A stretch of DNA of 64,000 bases. Origin: Thermomonospora echinospora (GTDB lineage: Bacteria; Actinomycetota; Actinomycetes; Streptosporangiales; Streptosporangiaceae). Under the pieces are notes generated by a model. It worked only from the letters and a program-made list of their open reading frames with translations. It did not search any database and was not told the DNA's origin. The translations under genes were made by a program, and so were the position numbers. Below, in pieces: positions 61,354 through 64,000 of this stretch (position 1 is its first letter; each line of letters starts with the position of its first letter). Where the stretch lies: contig NZ_FNVO01000013.1 of NCBI RefSeq assembly GCF_900108175.1, positions 124,001 to 188,000 on the forward strand, in the 5' to 3' direction.

Positions 61354-62739
61354 ATGAACCACCTCATCGCAGATTCCAGAACCGCCGGGTGGATCCTCGG
61401 CGTCCTCCGGTGCGGCTGCGGGCTGCTGGGCTGCGCGGTACTGGCCACCGCCATCGCGTTCGCCACGGCGAGCCCGTCGTCTGCCGATGCGGACCCGTCC
61501 CATGCCGGTACGCCCCCGTCGCAGCCCGGCGCGAGCCCGTCACAGACCGGCGCGCACCCGTCCGGCGCGAGCCCGTCCCCCGGAGGCATGGATCCGCTCA
61601 GTGCCGACGCGAGCCCGTCACAGACCGGCGCGCACCCGGCCGATGCCCCGATGCACCAGTCCGTGCCCAAGGAGTGCCGGGATATCGAGTGGCCCGCCGA
61701 CCCCCGGCTCCTGGAAACCTGCCTAGACCTGCTGCGGTCGGCCAGGCCGGGCCTCGATCGCGACAGGCGGCTGCCCCCGGCTCTACGCCGCCGTGACAAC
61801 CGTGCGCAACGCGACCGTGTACCGCCACCACGGCGCCACGACGCCGTTCCGCCCCCCGGCTCCCCGGAAGCGGACGTCCCGGGAACGGCGGCGCCCAGCC
61901 CGGTTCCGAGCCCACGGCCAGGTCCAGACGCACAGACGAGTCCGGCACCGGCGCGGCCGCCGCACGCCGCCGCGCCGACCCACGGGATCGCCGAGGACCC
62001 GCCGGCCGGTCCGCTGCCCCCCATCTCGCTGCTGGGGCTGCTCATGCTGCTGCTTCCGGTGGCGGTGATCGGGCTGACGCTCCGCCAGCGGATGCCGGCC
62101 GCAGCGGCCTCGGTCACCCTGCCGGTACCACCACCGCCGGTGATCGGCGCGTCCCGACCCCACGGCCACCCGGTGGTGCCCGATCCGTTCACGGGCTCCC
62201 TGCTCGCGCTCGGGGGTCCGGGGGCGGCCGACCTGGCGCGGCTGATCACACTGTCCGCCCTCGAGGGTCCCGGCGACGACAGACTCGTCGTGCTGCCGCG
62301 CGCCGACGCCGCGGCACTGTTCGGCCTGGACGAGGACGAACTCCTCGACGAGTCCCCGGACCAGCTGTTCCTGCCCGGGACGCTGGACGCCGCCCTGGCC
62401 TTCCTGGAGACGGAGCTGCGTATCCGCGACGACTCGGAGGCCACCGGCGGGGAGCCCAAGCTGCTGCTGGTGGCCGACTGCGAGCAGGAGGCCGGCCGGA
62501 TCGCCGGGCTGTTCGCCCGCCACCCCCAGGGTCTGTCGGCGGTGGTCTTGGGCGGCTGGCCGGGCGAGCAGGCCGCCGTCGACGAGAACGGCCTCGTCTC
62601 GGCACCACCCGCGGTCGCCGGCCTGCTGCCCAAGCAGGCATCGGCGATGTCCCGAGCGGAGGCCCGGCACCGCCTCGACCTCCTGACCGAGAAGTGCCAG
62701 GGCAAGAGCACCAGGCCGAAGCGGCGACGCCACCGCTGA
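61354..62739 (+). CDS. Membrane-anchored Pro/Ser-rich protein of unknown function
   Basis: A 461-residue protein. The first 45 residues contain a membrane segment (LGVLRCGCGLLGCAVLATAIAF) followed by a low-complexity exterior stretch with repeated (ASPSQTGAHP) units (about 50-100). A second, very hydrophobic helix (about 225-245: ISLLGLLMLLLPVAVIGLTL) precedes a folded C-terminal domain (about 275-440: GDDRLVVLPRADAAALFG, KLLLVADCEQEAGRIAGLF). That domain resembles parts of large actinobacterial LysM/BTAD regulatory membrane proteins, but the transcription-activator part is absent. Its function is not known. Confidence 0.65.
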   Translation: MNHLIADSRTAGWILGVLRCGCGLLGCAVLATAIAFATASPSSADADPSHAGTPPSQPGASPSQTGAHPSGASPSPGGMDPLSADASPSQTGAHPADAPMHQSVPKECRDIEWPADPRLLETCLDLLRSARPGLDRDRRLPPALRRRDNRAQRDRVPPPRRHDAVPPPGSPEADVPGTAAPSPVPSPRPGPDAQTSPAPARPPHAAAPTHGIAEDPPAGPLPPISLLGLLMLLLPVAVIGLTLRQRMPAAAASVTLPVPPPPVIGASRPHGHPVVPDPFTGSLLALGGPGAADLARLITLSALEGPGDDRLVVLPRADAAALFGLDEDELLDESPDQLFLPGTLDAALAFLETELRIRDDSEATGGEPKLLLVADCEQEAGRIAGLFARHPQGLSAVVLGGWPGEQAAVDENGLVSAPPAVAGLLPKQASAMSRAEARHRLDLLTEKCQGKSTRPKRRRHR

Positions 62740-62931
62740 CCAGCCGCAGGGGGATTCACGACCGGATCCGCAGCATCCCTCCGCACCGGATGGGGAGCCG
62801 GCGGCAGGACGGGCCGCCCATGCCGCTGCCGGTCGTCCGTCCGTGCCGGACGGGGAGCCGGACACGGTCCGCTATGTCCGCCTGGACGAACTCGGGAGAC
62901 GTTCGCGCTGGTGGCGGCTAACGTCTTGGCC

Positions 62932-64000
62932 ATGGACAGCAGCGAGGGAAACGGCGGTGTCCGGGGGTCGCTCGGCCGGGTTCTGACGGAGATCGCCACC
63001 GAACGGGCCGCCCAGGACACGCTGTGGGGGGTGCAGGAGTTCCCCGACGGCACCGGACCCGCCTGGCGCGACCGGGCCGACCAGGCCCGGCGGGAATGCG
63101 CCGAGGCGGCCTCCGCGGGCGAGCTGACCTGGCGGCACGTGCTCGCCGAGGAGTTCTACGAGGCCCTCGCCGAGGACGCGCCGGAGCGGCTGCGCGCCGA
63201 GCTGATCCAGACCGCCGCCGTCGCCGTCCAGTGGGTGCAGTCGCTGGACCGCCGCAGCGGCGCGATGTCCCACCGTCCCCCGCGGCACGGCGGGCGGACC
63301 GAGAAGCTGGTGCGCGACCGGATTCCCGAGATCATCGAGGCGGCGGGCGAGCGGCCCCGGACCCGGATCGCCGGGGACCGCGAGTACCTGGCGTTCCTGC
63401 GGGCCAAGCTGTACGAGGAGGCCGGGGAGTACGTGTCCGACCGCGATCCGGCGGAGCTGGCCGACCTGCTGGAGGTGGTGCTGGCCCTGGCCGCCGCGCA
63501 CGGCATCGAGCCCGCCGGGCTGGAGCGGATGCGCGCCGCCAAGGCCGCCGAGCGGGGCGGCTTCACCGGCCGGATCGTGCTGCGCGGCCCGGAACGGGAC
63601 GTTCCGGAGCAGGCGCCGCGCATGCGGCACGCGGTGCGGGCGATCCTGCTGGACGACGACGGCAACCTGGTGCTGTTCCATCGCGTCAAGCCGGGCCGCG
63701 CCCCCTACTGGTCGACCCCGGGAGGCAAGGTCGAGCCGGAGGACGCCGGCCCGGAGGCGGCGCTGCGCCGGGAGCTCGATGAGGAGCTGGGCGCCACGGT
63801 GGGACCGCTGCGGCAGGTGTTCGCCTATTCCGAGCAGACGCTGGGCCTGCACTATCTGAGCACGTTCTACCTGTGCCGGCTGACCTCCCTGGATCTGTCC
63901 CGCCGCCACGGCCCCGAGTTCGACGATCCGTCGAAGGGCACCTACGAGGTCGACCGCGTGCCCTGCACCACCGCGGCGGTCGAGGCCATCGACCTGTTCC
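62932..64000 (+). CDS. Three-domain nucleotide hydrolase: helical domain + MazG-like + Nudix (cut by window edge)
   Basis: At least 356 codons are visible, running off the window. Residues 1-105 resemble a helical NTP-PPase-associated domain (LTEIATERAAQDTLWG, ELIQTAAVAVQWV). About 118-215 is a MazG/PRA-PH-like domain (EKLVRDRIPEIIEA, LYEEAGEY, ELADLLEVVLALAAAHG). From about 230 a Nudix fold follows, whose box reads GGKVEPED...ALRRELDEELGA, with one extra residue relative to the consensus. All three types act on nucleoside polyphosphates, so it is probably a multi-function house-cleaning enzyme. ATG 62932. The 3' end is missing. Confidence 0.78.
   Translation, partial: MDSSEGNGGVRGSLGRVLTEIATERAAQDTLWGVQEFPDGTGPAWRDRADQARRECAEAASAGELTWRHVLAEEFYEALAEDAPERLRAELIQTAAVAVQWVQSLDRRSGAMSHRPPRHGGRTEKLVRDRIPEIIEAAGERPRTRIAGDREYLAFLRAKLYEEAGEYVSDRDPAELADLLEVVLALAAAHGIEPAGLERMRAAKAAERGGFTGRIVLRGPERDVPEQAPRMRHAVRAILLDDDGNLVLFHRVKPGRAPYWSTPGGKVEPEDAGPEAALRRELDEELGATVGPLRQVFAYSEQTLGLHYLSTFYLCRLTSLDLSRRHGPEFDDPSKGTYEVDRVPCTTAAVEAIDLF

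Noticed and set aside
61354-62739. Full LysM/BTAD transcriptional activator
   Set aside because: The C-terminal activator and LysM parts are missing, so only a resemblance in the middle domain remains.

Overview
The window is high-GC (about 70% or more) bacterial chromosome with dense genes on both strands and many GTG starts. The gene families are typically actinobacterial: a DUF574-type SAM methyltransferase, XRE/DUF5753 regulators with DUF397 partners, DUF6879 and DUF6082 proteins, an ECF42-type sigma factor with a DGPF protein, kinase/PQQ fusions and a PASTA lipoprotein. I infer a filamentous actinomycete, probably of the Streptosporangiales (Thermomonosporaceae-like). The species cannot be read from the sequence.

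Layout. 1-10 kb: the 5' part of citrate synthase, then mostly metabolic genes (aldo/keto reductase, methyltransferase, acyl-CoA synthetase, aldehyde dehydrogenase, OsmC), an XRE regulator, an HNH enzyme resembling phosphorothioate-dependent restriction nucleases, and a DUF4239/proline-rich membrane pair. 10.5-14.8 kb: a PyrK-like flavoprotein, and an IS200/IS605 element (tnpA + tnpB) that has split an EVE/PUA-like gene at its eighth codon; both host halves can be rejoined in frame. 14.8-20 kb: a secreted S1 protease beside a lipoprotein that copies its propeptide, then 15-bp repeat arrays and a secreted low-complexity protein rich in G/K/R/D/H/Y. 20-28.7 kb: regulatory modules (anti-sigma-like ATPase, XRE-DUF397-DUF397, HTH/coiled-coil protein, DUF6879/DUF6082 operon, MazG-like enzyme, DGPF + ECF42 sigma). 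28.8-38 kb: a WD40/HEAT chimera, beta-carbonic anhydrase, MBL hydrolase, a PD-(D/E)XK nuclease with cysteine clusters, and an M14 carboxypeptidase. 38-46 kb: a fused N-6 DNA methylase/specificity protein divergent from two tandem kinase/PQQ-propeller proteins.

46-64 kb: an aldo/keto reductase and a PASTA lipoprotein, then the most unusual locus. This is a 2258-residue P-loop ATPase overlapping by 4 bp (ATGA) a 647-residue MBL/beta-CASP (CPSF73-like) nuclease with an N-terminal coiled coil (48.65-57.37 kb). I recognise no named system of this composition, and it is the best candidate here for an undescribed, possibly defence-related, system. A siderophore-interacting flavoprotein, a triple-HTH-like protein, a Tat-exported PhoX-like protein, a membrane-anchored proline-rich protein and a truncated three-domain nucleotide hydrolase close the window.

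Several restriction or nuclease-type genes are scattered over the window (SBD/HNH-like enzyme, TnpB, PD-(D/E)XK nuclease, N-6 methylase, MBL nuclease) without forming one island. Decayed kinase fragments near 24.3 and 33.7 kb, IS605 and several repeat-rich intergenic stretches mark past rearrangement. No tRNA, rRNA or CRISPR array was seen.
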